Shown here: positions 16,376 to 24,473 of the stretch, one piece after another
Numbering within the stretch: the first letter of the stretch is position 1
How the letters are laid out: every line of letters begins with the position of its first letter
From: Phytomonospora endophytica
GTDB taxonomy: Bacteria > Actinomycetota > Actinomycetes > Mycobacteriales > Micromonosporaceae
Assembly (NCBI RefSeq): GCF_014202425.1
Contig: NZ_JACHGT010000014.1
Span: 62,001 to 126,000, forward strand
Length of the DNA: 64,000 bases
Direction of reading: 5' to 3'
The notes under the pieces: model-generated
Seen by the model: the letters and a program-made list of their open reading frames with translations, nothing else
The model's database searches: none
Told to the model about the DNA's origin: nothing
Made by a program: the position numbers and the translations under genes

Positions 16376-16405
16376 AAGTTACCGATCGTGATGTTGCGTA
16401 AACAA
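16376..16405 (-). promoter_or_regulatory. Candidate promoter of the RiPP operon
   Basis: On the minus strand TTGTTT (16405-16400) and TAACTT (16381-16376) are 18 bp apart, in a locally AT-rich stretch 54 bp before the precursor ATG. No SARP-type heptamer array was found here. Confidence 0.38.
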
Positions 16406-16833
16406 GGGAAAAGAATCGAACATTATCGTTCCGTGATCTGATCATGACCGTTTGAAAAGGTTCGATCATTGCCCTTAAGGGAGTATTCGCAGGACGATCG
16501 CACGTCGGCGCGCAGTCGCCTGCTGCCCTTTCGGACACTCCGGCCCCGCAAAAAGAATGTGCCAACTTCACCGCGAAGAACACGCTTTATCGGACAATCG
16601 CTGCGTAACCTCGACTTAACCGCTGTGTCGAGATCCTTTACGCCTTATCCGTGGAAGCCGCGCAATCGCCGCCGCGAATTCTCGGATGCGCAAGACCCGT
16701 TCCACCGCCGAAACGTGCACGCCGAACCCTTGACGCGCCGACCGTCGGGCCGGTAGTCGCGGCGGGTGGGCGTGGCGGCTCCGCTTGCGGGGGAAGACCC
16801 GTCCCCCCAACGACGCGCGTCGAGGCGGCGCGC
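16406..16833. other. Gene-free upstream region of the RiPP operon, AT-richer than average
   Basis: Between the RiPP promoter and the 3' end of the SARP gene no open frame with coding character was found. The part 16406-16640 is clearly less GC-rich than the window, with related GATCAT/TCGATCAT sequences at 16440 and 16462 and CGAACATTATCG near 16417. It probably holds regulatory sites for the peptide operon. Confidence 0.5.
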
Positions 16834-19617
16834 TCACTCCACCACCGGCAGGCTGATCGCATCCGGTTGCCGGGGGTGCTCCGACGCCCCAAGGCTCTCT
16901 CGCTCGTCTGCGGTGATGGCACCGAACCGGTGCAGTACGTCCAGTGAAACGCCCCAGCTGGCCAGTGCCTCGCCGACTCGCCCCATCGCGTACAGGGCCT
17001 CGGCCAGGCCCCAGGCATAGTCGGCGGCCACGAGGGCCTCCTCCTGCCCGGCTTCGCGGTTCATCACGATGGCGTGGCCGTAGTGCTCGGCGGCCTCCCG
17101 GTAGTTCCCGAGTTCCATGTGAATGCCCGCCACCGACGATGACGTGAGGGCTTGCCCGTGCGGACTGCCCAGGCGCTCGGCGATCGCCTGGGCACGCTGT
17201 TGGGCGTCGAGGGCGGCGGGAAGGTCCCCCACCTGCCGCAACAGATGACCCATCGCGTTCAGGGTGGCGCCTTCGGTCTGTTCGAGCCCGCACTCGCGGG
17301 CCAGTTCGACCGACCGCGCGTAGGCGTCCAGGGCTTCGGCGTGACGGTCGAGGAGGCTGTGGGCGCCATCGGTGAGACCGAGCAGAATCGCCTCGGTGTG
17401 CCGGTCGGCCATCAGGCGCGCCGCCTCCCGGGCGACGGCGAGATGAGGGAGGGCCTCGTCGGCACGTTCACTCGCCACCAGGACCTCGGCCAGATCTCGA
17501 TGCGCGACGAGCATCAGCTCCCGATCTCCGACGGACTCGGCGATGGCCAGGGCCTGGTCGCCGATCTCACGCAGAGCCGGAAGTTCCTTGATGTAGTCGA
17601 GTGGAGTCGTCAGCAGGTGCGCCAGCGTCGTCGCGGTCTCGTCGCCGAGAAGCACCGCCTGCCGCATGACGGCGCGCAGGTTGTCCAACTCACCCTGAAC
17701 CCAGCGCGTCGCGGCCGTGCGGTCGGACGGGGGAGTGCCCGCACGCTCGCTCGGCCCGACGCGGTACTCGCGTCGGACCGTCGCCCGCGGCTCGATCACG
17801 CCGATGGTGGCGCGCGCGGCGCCGACGTAGTACCCGAGGATCCGCGTGAAACCGCCCGCGGCTTCCGCGGGCGACAGGGGCTGCTCTTTGGCGAACAGAC
17901 GCATCAGGTCGTGCAGGTGGAAGCGGTCCCCGGACTGCTCCAGGAGCTGCGCGTCGACGAGCCCGGCCAGCAGGCCCTCGGCCTCCCGCTCGCCGACGTC
18001 GGCCAGTGCCGCGGCGGCCGGAACGGACATGTCGGGAGTATCGACCGCACCGAGCAGGCCGAACAGGCGAAGGGCCGGGCCACCGCCCATGTCATCGGCC
18101 AGCTCAGCGAGGCTGACGGCGAAGCTGGCGCGTACGGCGCGGTCGTCGACGGCGAGCTCGCCGAGGCGGGCGTCCTCAGCGGCGAGCCGGGCCGCGAGTG
18201 CGGACAGTGGCATGGTCGGCCGGGCCCGCAGACGGGCGGCCGCGATGACCAGTGCGAGAGGGAGTCCACCGCAGTGGCCGGCGATGTCGGCGGCGGCCTC
18301 GGTTTCGGCGGCGACGCGCTCGATGCCAAGGAGTCTGGCCAGGACGCCGATGGCTTCGGCATCCGGTAGGGCCTCAAGGCGGTGGATCGTGGCCTCGTCG
18401 AGCGTCGACAGGACGCGGCGGGAGGTGATCACGACCGCGCAGGCGGGGCCACCGGGCAGGAGCGGCCGGACTTGGGCCGCGTCGCGTGCGTCGTCTAGAA
18501 CGATGAGCAGGCGTTTCCCTGCGGTCGCCGAACGGAAGCGCCCGGCCAGTTCCTCCACGCCGAGGGCTGAAGCCGAAGCCGGGCCTTGCAGGGAGCGCAG
18601 GAACCGCCTGAGGGCTTCTTCGGGCTGGAGGGCTTTCACATCCGGTGTTGTTCCGTGCAGGTCGACGTAGAGCTGCCCGTCGGGAAACTCCCGCGCGAGG
18701 TGATGGGCGATGTGCAGCGCGATCGCCGACTTCCCGATCCCGCCGGGCCCGGCGATCGCGCAGACGGCCCCGGGTGCGGCGAAGACGTCCAGGACGGCGG
18801 CGACGTCGTCGGCGCGGCCGGTGAAGGTGCGCGGTGCGGCGGGCAGTTCGGCGGGTCCTGACGTCGCGGCGGCGGGTTCGGGGCCGGCCTCGTCGGTGAG
18901 GACTTCCTTCTCGGCCCTTCTCAGCCGTGGACCGGGTTCGAGACCGAGTTCGGCGACGAGGATCGCGCGGCCTTCGCGGTAGGCCTCCAGTGCGTCGGCG
19001 CGTCGGCCGCAGCGATGGAGGGCGAGCATGAGGTTGGCGCGGATGCCCTCGTCGAGCGGGTGGGCCGCCGACAACGCCGTCAGTTCGGGCAGGAGCGCCT
19101 CGTGCCGGCCCAAGGTGAGATCGGCCGTGACGCGGTGGGCGAGTACGTCCAGCCGGAGTCGCTCCAGCCGGGCCGCCTCACCCTCGGGGATGGCGTGTTC
19201 GGGTACGTCGGCGTATGCCTCGCCGCGCCACAGACCCAGCGCCTCGGCGAACAGGGCGCCCGCGTGGGCGGTGTCTCCGGCACGTTGGGCGGCCAGGCCC
19301 GCCTCGCGCAGGGTGGTGAAGCACGAAGCGTCCACTTCAGTGGCTTCGGCGGCCAAGACGTAGCCCGTCTGCCGCCAGACGAGCCGGTCAGGCCGGTCGA
19401 GGAGTTTGCGGAGCTGCCTGATGTGCCAGGTGAGCGCCCGGCGCGGGGAGGTCGGCAGGCGTCCGCCCCATAAGCCCTCGTAGAGGGTGGCGGGTGAGGC
19501 GGGCCGGCCGGCGCGGGAGATCAGCGCGGCCAGCAGCGCACGCTGCTTTGGACCGTCGATGTGCGCGGTGACCCCTTCGGTCTGAAGCCGCAGTGGACCG
19601 AGAACCTCGAAACGCAT
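16834..19617 (-). CDS. AfsR-type SARP transcriptional activator with NB-ARC and TPR domains
   Basis: 927 residues. Residues 1-95 form the OmpR-like winged helix (FEVLGPLRLQTEG... RRALTWHIRQLRKLLD), 96-245 the bacterial transcriptional activation domain, then an NB-ARC ATPase with P-loop IAGPGGIGKSAIALHIAHH (about residue 285) and LLIVLDDARDAAQV as Walker B, and TPR repeats from about 620 to the end. AfsR-type SARPs bind direct heptamers 11 bp apart and activate antibiotic and secondary-metabolite genes. It lies between the RiPP operon and a secreted-protein gene; the divergent intergenic region (19618-19869) carries exactly such heptamers. Whether it also controls the peptide operon is open because no heptamers are visible there. 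Confidence 0.92.
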   Translation of the reverse strand: MRFEVLGPLRLQTEGVTAHIDGPKQRALLAALISRAGRPASPATLYEGLWGGRLPTSPRRALTWHIRQLRKLLDRPDRLVWRQTGYVLAAEATEVDASCFTTLREAGLAAQRAGDTAHAGALFAEALGLWRGEAYADVPEHAIPEGEAARLERLRLDVLAHRVTADLTLGRHEALLPELTALSAAHPLDEGIRANLMLALHRCGRRADALEAYREGRAILVAELGLEPGPRLRRAEKEVLTDEAGPEPAAATSGPAELPAAPRTFTGRADDVAAVLDVFAAPGAVCAIAGPGGIGKSAIALHIAHHLAREFPDGQLYVDLHGTTPDVKALQPEEALRRFLRSLQGPASASALGVEELAGRFRSATAGKRLLIVLDDARDAAQVRPLLPGGPACAVVITSRRVLSTLDEATIHRLEALPDAEAIGVLARLLGIERVAAETEAAADIAGHCGGLPLALVIAAARLRARPTMPLSALAARLAAEDARLGELAVDDRAVRASFAVSLAELADDMGGGPALRLFGLLGAVDTPDMSVPAAAALADVGEREAEGLLAGLVDAQLLEQSGDRFHLHDLMRLFAKEQPLSPAEAAGGFTRILGYYVGAARATIGVIEPRATVRREYRVGPSERAGTPPSDRTAATRWVQGELDNLRAVMRQAVLLGDETATTLAHLLTTPLDYIKELPALREIGDQALAIAESVGDRELMLVAHRDLAEVLVASERADEALPHLAVAREAARLMADRHTEAILLGLTDGAHSLLDRHAEALDAYARSVELARECGLEQTEGATLNAMGHLLRQVGDLPAALDAQQRAQAIAERLGSPHGQALTSSSVAGIHMELGNYREAAEHYGHAIVMNREAGQEEALVAADYAWGLAEALYAMGRVGEALASWGVSLDVLHRFGAITADERESLGASEHPRQPDAISLPVVE

Positions 19618-19678
19618 GTGACCCCCCAGGACATGTCTTCGCCCGACAGTCCACTATGCCCGGTGCGCGCACGCTCGC

Positions 19679-19721
19679 CTCACCGCGACCTCACCGTCGC
19701 CTCACCGGTCGCTCGTAGCGT
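19679..19721 (+). promoter_or_regulatory. SARP-type heptamer array with -10 element
   Basis: CTCACCG occurs at 19679-19685, 19690-19696 and 19701-19707, three identical copies exactly 11 bp apart, with a degenerate fourth (CTCGTAG) at 19712. TAGCGT at 19716-19721 starts 8 bp after the third copy, the spacing known for SARP-activated promoters. This predicts a plus-strand transcript toward the secreted protein gene at 19870; it may also affect the divergent SARP gene. Confidence 0.75.
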
Positions 19722-19869
19722 CGCCATACGAACGAGCCGGCCGTCGCACCCGGAGGGGAGGCCGCGAAGACGCCGGATGGCTCGGTGTACGAGGCTTCCG
19801 CGCTGAAGAGACGTCGCGGATGAACCGTTGACTGAGTCGGGACAGGCCGTCCCGACTGGAGGAGGACCA

Positions 19870-20328
19870 GTGTTACGACGTATGAAGCGGACGCTGTCGA
19901 TCACGTTGCTGGCGGTACTGGCGATGGGTGCTGTGTCGTCGCCGGTGTACGCGTCGGCGGATGGACTGACGGTCGCGAGCCAAGGGGCGGGCGTGGGTAC
20001 GCCGGGAGGTGCGGACTCGGCGCTCGCGGCCTGTACCAACCGGATCACCAGGTTCGGATACTCCGGCTGCATGAGCGATGGCACCCAGCCCGCGGACTGT
20101 CCGTGGGACGAGTCGTTCGTCATCGCACCCGACCGCACGATCTGGCACGCCTGGCCGCGAAGCGGTGGCTGGAAGGAGATGCCGAACTACGGCAAGGCCG
20201 ACTTCGCCACGAACTGCTACTACAACGGCAACAACAAGCACCAGATCGACGTCTGGGTTCAATACACGGGCGCCTACTACTACTCGTATCACAGCGGTGG
20301 TGCCTGGCACGGCTGGTACAGGAACTGA
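19870..20328 (+). CDS. Small secreted protein next to the SARP gene
   Basis: 152 residues from GTG at 19870, chosen because GGAGGAGGA lies at the right distance; ATG at 19882 is an alternative. The signal peptide (MKRTLSITLLAVLAMGAVSS, cleaved near VYA/SA) is followed by a mature domain with four Cys (AACTNRITRFGYSGC, ADCPWDE, ATNCYYNG) and an aromatic C-terminus (YTGAYYYSYHSGGAWHGWYRN). No family is recognised. Position next to an AfsR-like gene recalls afsR-afsS in Streptomyces, but the product is not AfsS-like. A strong terminator follows. Confidence 0.78.
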   Translation: MLRRMKRTLSITLLAVLAMGAVSSPVYASADGLTVASQGAGVGTPGGADSALAACTNRITRFGYSGCMSDGTQPADCPWDESFVIAPDRTIWHAWPRSGGWKEMPNYGKADFATNCYYNGNNKHQIDVWVQYTGAYYYSYHSGGAWHGWYRN

Positions 20329-20339
20329 CGTCGCACTCC

Positions 20340-20373
20340 GGCGGGGCGCGGCCTCCAAGGGCCGCGCCCCGCC
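20340..20373 (+). terminator. GC hairpin terminator
   Basis: A perfect 14-bp stem (20340-20353 with 20360-20373) around TCCAAG, 11 bp after the secreted-protein stop codon. Confidence 0.75.
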
Positions 20374-20393
20374 GCGCAGCGCGGAAGCGGTAA

Positions 20394-20810
20394 GTACCGG
20401 GGCACGTCTTTCCCGACGACGCCGTCGAACTGGGCGCGGCGGGCGGTGTCGGCAGCGCGCGGGGCTTGTCGCGCATGTACTCCTGGCTGCTCGACGCGTT
20501 CGAGCCGGGCACCGTCGCCGACATCCCGCGCCCGGAGACGAGCGGAAGCGACCTCGTACCGTCCAGCCCGGCGATGTCGGTGGAGCAGCGTTTCGGACGA
20601 GGCTTCATGGTGCCCTCGGCGGAGGAGACGCCGGCGAGGTCGGCGACCTTCGGCCACGAGGGCGCCGGAGGCACGACCGCCTTCGCCGATCCGGGCGGCG
20701 GTCTCGCGTTCGCGTATGCGACCACCCGGATCGCGCTCGGCCCGCCGGATACCGATCCACGCGCCGAGGCACTGATCACATCGGTGTACCAGGCCTTGAG
20801 GACGGGTTGA
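20394..20810 (+). pseudogene. C-terminal remnant of a beta-lactamase-fold serine hydrolase
   Basis: The frame opens after a stop at 20391 and has no credible start codon. It reads FPDDAVELGAAGGVGSARGL then SRMYSWLLD, and later GHEGAGGTTAFADPGGGLAFAYA before ending at 20810. These are the GAAGG and HxGxGG...ADPxxGLxFAY signatures of the C-terminal half of class C beta-lactamase/esterase-type hydrolases; the N-terminal half with the SxxK nucleophile is missing. It begins right after the terminator at 20340-20373, which suggests a deletion or insertion removed the front of the gene. The last 35 residues (TTRIALGPPDTDPRAEALIT) still look intact. Confidence 0.75.
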
Positions 20811-21074
20811 ACGAGCCGAGGAAACCGTGATCGGTGCCGCACCGGCCGAGCCTCGGTAGCGGCCTCTGCGGGCCTTTTCTCGCCGTAGGCGCGGGAGGCA
20901 CCGCCTGGCCGGGTGTGACCCCGGCCACGCCGGTGGATCATCCGGTCGTGGGAGGCGCCTGGACCGTCCGGCCGGACTGTGCCCGGCGCGCGGCCCGTTC
21001 CCTCAGTGGATAAGACCTGCTCGTCCGGTATTGAACCGAATGTCGCGGGTGTTCTGGCTAGGTTTCCTGACGTT

Positions 21075-21881
21075 ATGCCTCGATACCTCATGCACCTGGC
21101 GAGGAAGGCCGTCGACGGCACCGGCGAGTACGTCGGCCGTGTCACGCCCGTCCTCCGTAAGCGTCTGTCCGGTCTCAGCGCCCTCGTGGCGCGTTCGGCA
21201 CGTGTGGCGGCTCCGGTCGTCGTCGGTGTCCGACGCCGCTTCCCGCGGTTGTCGGGCGCGCTGGAAACCTCTGTGCCGCGGGTCGGTCTCGCCGCGGCGA
21301 TGCTCACGGCGATCCTCCTGGTCGTCTTCATGGCGAACTTCGCCGGCGCCATCACCGGCGGCACCCCCTCGGACGCCTCGGCCGCCGTCGGTGCGCGCGG
21401 GACGCAGGAGGACCAGTCCTCCCGCGACCAGGAGCGCGGCACCGAGCCCGCCGAGAAGCCCCGCCCCACCAAACCGGTGAAGGCCAAGAGCGGCTGGGCC
21501 GCGCCTTCGACGGCCGAGCTCAGCGACCACTACGGTCCCCGCGGGTGGCGCGACGGGGAAATGCACTGGGGCATGGACTTCGCCGCCGACAAGGGCGACA
21601 AGATCTACGCCGCCTTCAACGGCACCGTCGTCATGGCCCAGCGCTACGGCGGTTACGGCAACTGTGTCGTCATCAAGCACGCCGGTGGTGTTCAGACCCT
21701 CTACGGCCACTTCTCGAAGCTCGACGTGAGCGCCGGCGACGAGGTCAAGACCGGCGATCTCCTCGGCCGTGCCGGCTCCACCGGCGACAGCACGGGCCCG
21801 CACCTGCACTTCGAGGTGACGGTGAACGGCTCGTACCTGGACCCGGAGAAGTTCCTGGAGAAGAAGGGCGTCGACTTCTAG
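21075..21881 (+). CDS. M23-family zinc metallopeptidase (LytM-like), membrane-anchored
   Basis: 268 residues from ATG at 21075; the frame is open 96 bp further upstream but without a clear ribosome-binding site for either start. A basic N-terminal region of about 70 residues precedes one membrane segment (VGLAAAMLTAILLVVFMANF), then a charged Pro/Glu linker and the peptidase domain. HWGMDFA gives the first zinc ligands (HxxxD) and GPHLHFEV the HxH motif; YGNCVVIKHAGG and TLYGHFSKLDV complete the LytM fold. It should cleave peptidoglycan crosslinks outside the membrane. All catalytic residues are present. A perfect hairpin lies between it and the convergent gene. Confidence 0.9.
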   Translation: MPRYLMHLARKAVDGTGEYVGRVTPVLRKRLSGLSALVARSARVAAPVVVGVRRRFPRLSGALETSVPRVGLAAAMLTAILLVVFMANFAGAITGGTPSDASAAVGARGTQEDQSSRDQERGTEPAEKPRPTKPVKAKSGWAAPSTAELSDHYGPRGWRDGEMHWGMDFAADKGDKIYAAFNGTVVMAQRYGGYGNCVVIKHAGGVQTLYGHFSKLDVSAGDEVKTGDLLGRAGSTGDSTGPHLHFEVTVNGSYLDPEKFLEKKGVDF

Positions 21882-21891
21882 GTCGCGCCCC

Positions 21892-21921
21892 CGCGATCGC
21901 CCGCGAATGCGGGCGATCGCG
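21892..21921. terminator. Bidirectional hairpin terminator
   Basis: A perfect 13-bp stem (21892-21904 with 21909-21921) with loop GAAT between convergent genes. Confidence 0.8.
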
Positions 21922-21929
21922 CGAAGCGG

Positions 21930-24245
21930 TCAGTCGGCCAGCGCGGTCGTGAGGTCGACGCCGGTGAACAGCCGGGGCGCGCCGTCGAGGACGACGGTCG
22001 CCCGATTGCCGGGGGCCTGGATGGTGGTGGGCCGGCCGATGCAGTCGAGTTGCCGGAGCGTCGCCCCCGTCGTGGGCACGGTCATCGGTGTCTTGGTGGG
22101 CCAGTGGTCGACCCAGACCTCGGGGGCCGGGAAGTGCCAGCCGGCCGGGTCGTGGCCGGTGTTGAGGGTGTAGCCGTCGGCGCGGTTCCACAAGACGGCG
22201 GCCTGACCGTCGGGGGTGTCGAACAGCAGTCCTTTCGTCTGGGGGTCGGGGAACGCCAGCCAGCCCAGGGGAGTGGCCTCGTCGAAGGCCCGGGCGGCGG
22301 TGGCGTAGGCCAGCAGCGAGGGCTTGGGGCTGATGTCGCGGTTCATGAGCCCGAAGTGGTATTCGACGTTGCCGGGGTCGGCGACCTGCGGCATCCCGAG
22401 CACGCTGTCGTGGAACTGGTACCACAGCACGCCTGTGATCCCTTCGGCCTTGGCGATCGCCAAGGTGAGGAAGACGTTCTCGGCGGCCTGCCGGTAGGTG
22501 TCGTTCCACCAGGCGTTGGGCCGGGTGCAGGCGTAGGCCTCGGTGAGCCAGATGTCCTTGCGGCCGTGCTGGGCCATGAGGGCCTGGAGTTTGCGGAGCC
22601 CGCCGAGGAAGTTCCAGTAGGCGCCGTGCGCGCCGGCGTCCCAGTCGCCGGGGGCGGGGATGTGGTCGGGGGTGACGTTGCCGCGTCCGGGGTGGTAGGC
22701 GAAGCCGTCGATGAGGTCCCAGCCGCCGCCGGCGATGAAGTTCTCGACCCAGGGCTCGTCCATGCCGGCCAGGCCGTTGTTGAGCAGTTTCAGGCCGGAT
22801 CCGGTGGCGGTGAGGCGATCGCGGACCGGTCGCAGTGCCTTGTCGATGTAGGCCTGTGCGGCCACGCCGGTGTTGAAGGGCCGGTTGAGTTCGTTGCCGA
22901 CCTCGAAGTAGTCGGCTCCGGCGGCGATGGCCTTGTCGGTGTTGGCCGCGGCCCATCGCGCGGCGACCTCGTCGGTGACGTCGAGGGTGGGCTGGAGTTC
23001 GATGTTGTGGCGCATCCCGCGGGCGTCGAAGGCCGACGGGGGCAGTCCTGGCCCGCCGTCGTAGGCGATGCGGACCCGGTTGACGCCGACCTTCTGCCAC
23101 AGGTCGAGCAGCGCGGTGGCCGAGGGGACCTGGAGCCAGGGGTAGTTGGCCATCCCGAACATGCTCGACGCGCCGGCCCGGTAGGTGTGGGGCCCGAGGA
23201 CGGCCAGGTTGGTGCGGGCGAAGGCCTCGTCGGTGCCCGAGCGGGCGGTGACCTCGGCCAGGGCGATGCCGTTGGCGGGTGCGGCCACGGTGAAGGTGTG
23301 CTCCCAGGTGGAGGTCGCCGCGACGGTGGCGGTGACCGTGGCCTCGGCCAGTTCGTGGCCGTCGAAGTCCTTGACCCACCAGGACAGTGCGACGTCACGT
23401 GCGCTCGGCGAGCCGTTGGCGACCTGGACGTTGACCGTCATCGCCGCGCCGGGTGTCTCCCAGATGTTGAAGGGCCGGTCGGTCCAGATCTCGACGCCGA
23501 GTTCCCGGCTGGTCCCGATCGACGCGGTCGCCGAGGGGCGTCGGGTGGTGAAGAAGAAGTCGGCCTCGCTGAGGTGGCTCCCGTCTGCCTGGGTGGTGCC
23601 GGGTGCGTGGATCCAGGTGGCGTTGGTCCAGGCCTGGCGTGAGCGTTCCAGCAGGAACATGCCGTGCCGGGTGCCCCAGGTGGAGGCGTGGGCGACGCCG
23701 AGGGTGGTCTCGTAGGGCACGCCTCCGTCGTCGTCGCGGACCCATTCGGTGATCGCGACGTAGGCGTCGGCCTCGGTGGGGTTCTGGATCGCGCGGCTGA
23801 ACAGGAACCCGTCGGGGACGAGCGTGGCCGGGCCGGTGACGTGCCAGGACAGGTGGACGTGGTCGGTGGAGACGGTGACCAGGGCGTGGACGGCGACGGC
23901 GCCGGCCGCCGCGGGCATGGTGTAGTCCACGCGGATCGCGGGTGTGCCGTCGGCGAGGGTGACCAGGCTCGGGGTCCCGCCGGTGGACAGGTGGATGCCG
24001 GTGGCGGAGTCCTTGATCTGGAACTTCGATCCGGCCGAGCGGACGGTTGCCTGGCCGTCGCGGATGGCGATGCGGCCTCCGATGCTCGCCAGGGCGCTCA
24101 CCCCGTTCGCCGAGAGCGTGACGTCGCCGTCGGCGGCCCAGGCGCCGACCGGGGCGGCCTCGGCGGCGAGTACGACACCTGCGGCGAGGGCGGCTCCGAG
24201 GAGGCCGCGCCGGGTCATTGTGGGCGTGCTGCGGTCGGACTTCAT
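21930..24245 (-). CDS. Secreted glycoside hydrolase, clan GH-A-like barrel
   Basis: 771 residues. A twin-arginine signal (TMTRRGLLGAALAAGVVLAA, cleavage near AWA/AD) indicates Tat export. An N-terminal beta-rich region of about 300 residues is followed by a barrel in which VGNELNRPFNTG holds the Asn-Glu pair of the acid/base (about residue 465) and DIWLTEAYAC a strand-end Glu suited as nucleophile (about residue 565), as in clan GH-A families such as GH39. The family cannot be fixed by eye. GGAGA supports the ATG at 24245. It is divergent from a LacI-regulated sugar import operon and flanked by the same palindromic operators, so it probably releases the sugar imported by that system. Confidence 0.82.
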   Translation of the reverse strand: MKSDRSTPTMTRRGLLGAALAAGVVLAAEAAPVGAWAADGDVTLSANGVSALASIGGRIAIRDGQATVRSAGSKFQIKDSATGIHLSTGGTPSLVTLADGTPAIRVDYTMPAAAGAVAVHALVTVSTDHVHLSWHVTGPATLVPDGFLFSRAIQNPTEADAYVAITEWVRDDDGGVPYETTLGVAHASTWGTRHGMFLLERSRQAWTNATWIHAPGTTQADGSHLSEADFFFTTRRPSATASIGTSRELGVEIWTDRPFNIWETPGAAMTVNVQVANGSPSARDVALSWWVKDFDGHELAEATVTATVAATSTWEHTFTVAAPANGIALAEVTARSGTDEAFARTNLAVLGPHTYRAGASSMFGMANYPWLQVPSATALLDLWQKVGVNRVRIAYDGGPGLPPSAFDARGMRHNIELQPTLDVTDEVAARWAAANTDKAIAAGADYFEVGNELNRPFNTGVAAQAYIDKALRPVRDRLTATGSGLKLLNNGLAGMDEPWVENFIAGGGWDLIDGFAYHPGRGNVTPDHIPAPGDWDAGAHGAYWNFLGGLRKLQALMAQHGRKDIWLTEAYACTRPNAWWNDTYRQAAENVFLTLAIAKAEGITGVLWYQFHDSVLGMPQVADPGNVEYHFGLMNRDISPKPSLLAYATAARAFDEATPLGWLAFPDPQTKGLLFDTPDGQAAVLWNRADGYTLNTGHDPAGWHFPAPEVWVDHWPTKTPMTVPTTGATLRQLDCIGRPTTIQAPGNRATVVLDGAPRLFTGVDLTTALAD

Positions 24246-24326
24246 CGTCGTCTCCGTTTCCTGCGGGCGGTCCGGACAGGCGCCCGGGGGATGGGCGGGC
24301 CGGGGTCCGCTTCGTCGCCGCTCATC

Positions 24327-24344
24327 TGATAATTCGCATTATCA
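24327..24344. promoter_or_regulatory. LacI-family operator O1
   Basis: TGATAATTCGCATTATCA: 7-bp arms around a 4-bp centre. Nearly identical to the palindrome at 24436-24453. It lies 83 bp upstream of the glycoside hydrolase start and probably represses it until the inducing sugar is present. Confidence 0.8.
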
Positions 24345-24403
24345 ACGGCGTGCGGAACATCGTGCAGGGCGCGAGATCTTCGCGTCAAGGGGCTTGCGGA
24401 AGC

Positions 24404-24421
24404 TGATCATACGGATTATCG
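24404..24421. promoter_or_regulatory. LacI-family operator O2, degenerate
   Basis: TGATCATACGGATTATCG keeps 15 or more of 18 positions of the O1/O3 consensus, centred 77 bp from O1 and 32 bp from O3. Confidence 0.6.
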
Positions 24422-24435
24422 TCTCGGGACACCGC

Positions 24436-24453
24436 CGATAATGCGCATTATCG
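24436..24453. promoter_or_regulatory. LacI-family operator O3
   Basis: CGATAATGCGCATTATCG is a perfect 18-bp palindrome 20 bp before the LacI gene start, suggesting autoregulation and control of the whole downstream operon. Confidence 0.82.
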
Positions 24454-24473
24454 AAACCGAGGGGACACCAGAC

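Noticed and set aside
16323-16640. SARP heptamers in front of the RiPP precursor
   Set aside because: No repeated heptamer at 11 or 22 bp spacing was found; the GATCAT-type sequences are 22-46 bp apart but not in a regular series.
22050-23642. 530-codon plus-strand frame inside the glycoside hydrolase
   Set aside because: Gly/Val/Asp-rich antisense shadow of the hydrolase, which has signal peptide and active-site motifs.
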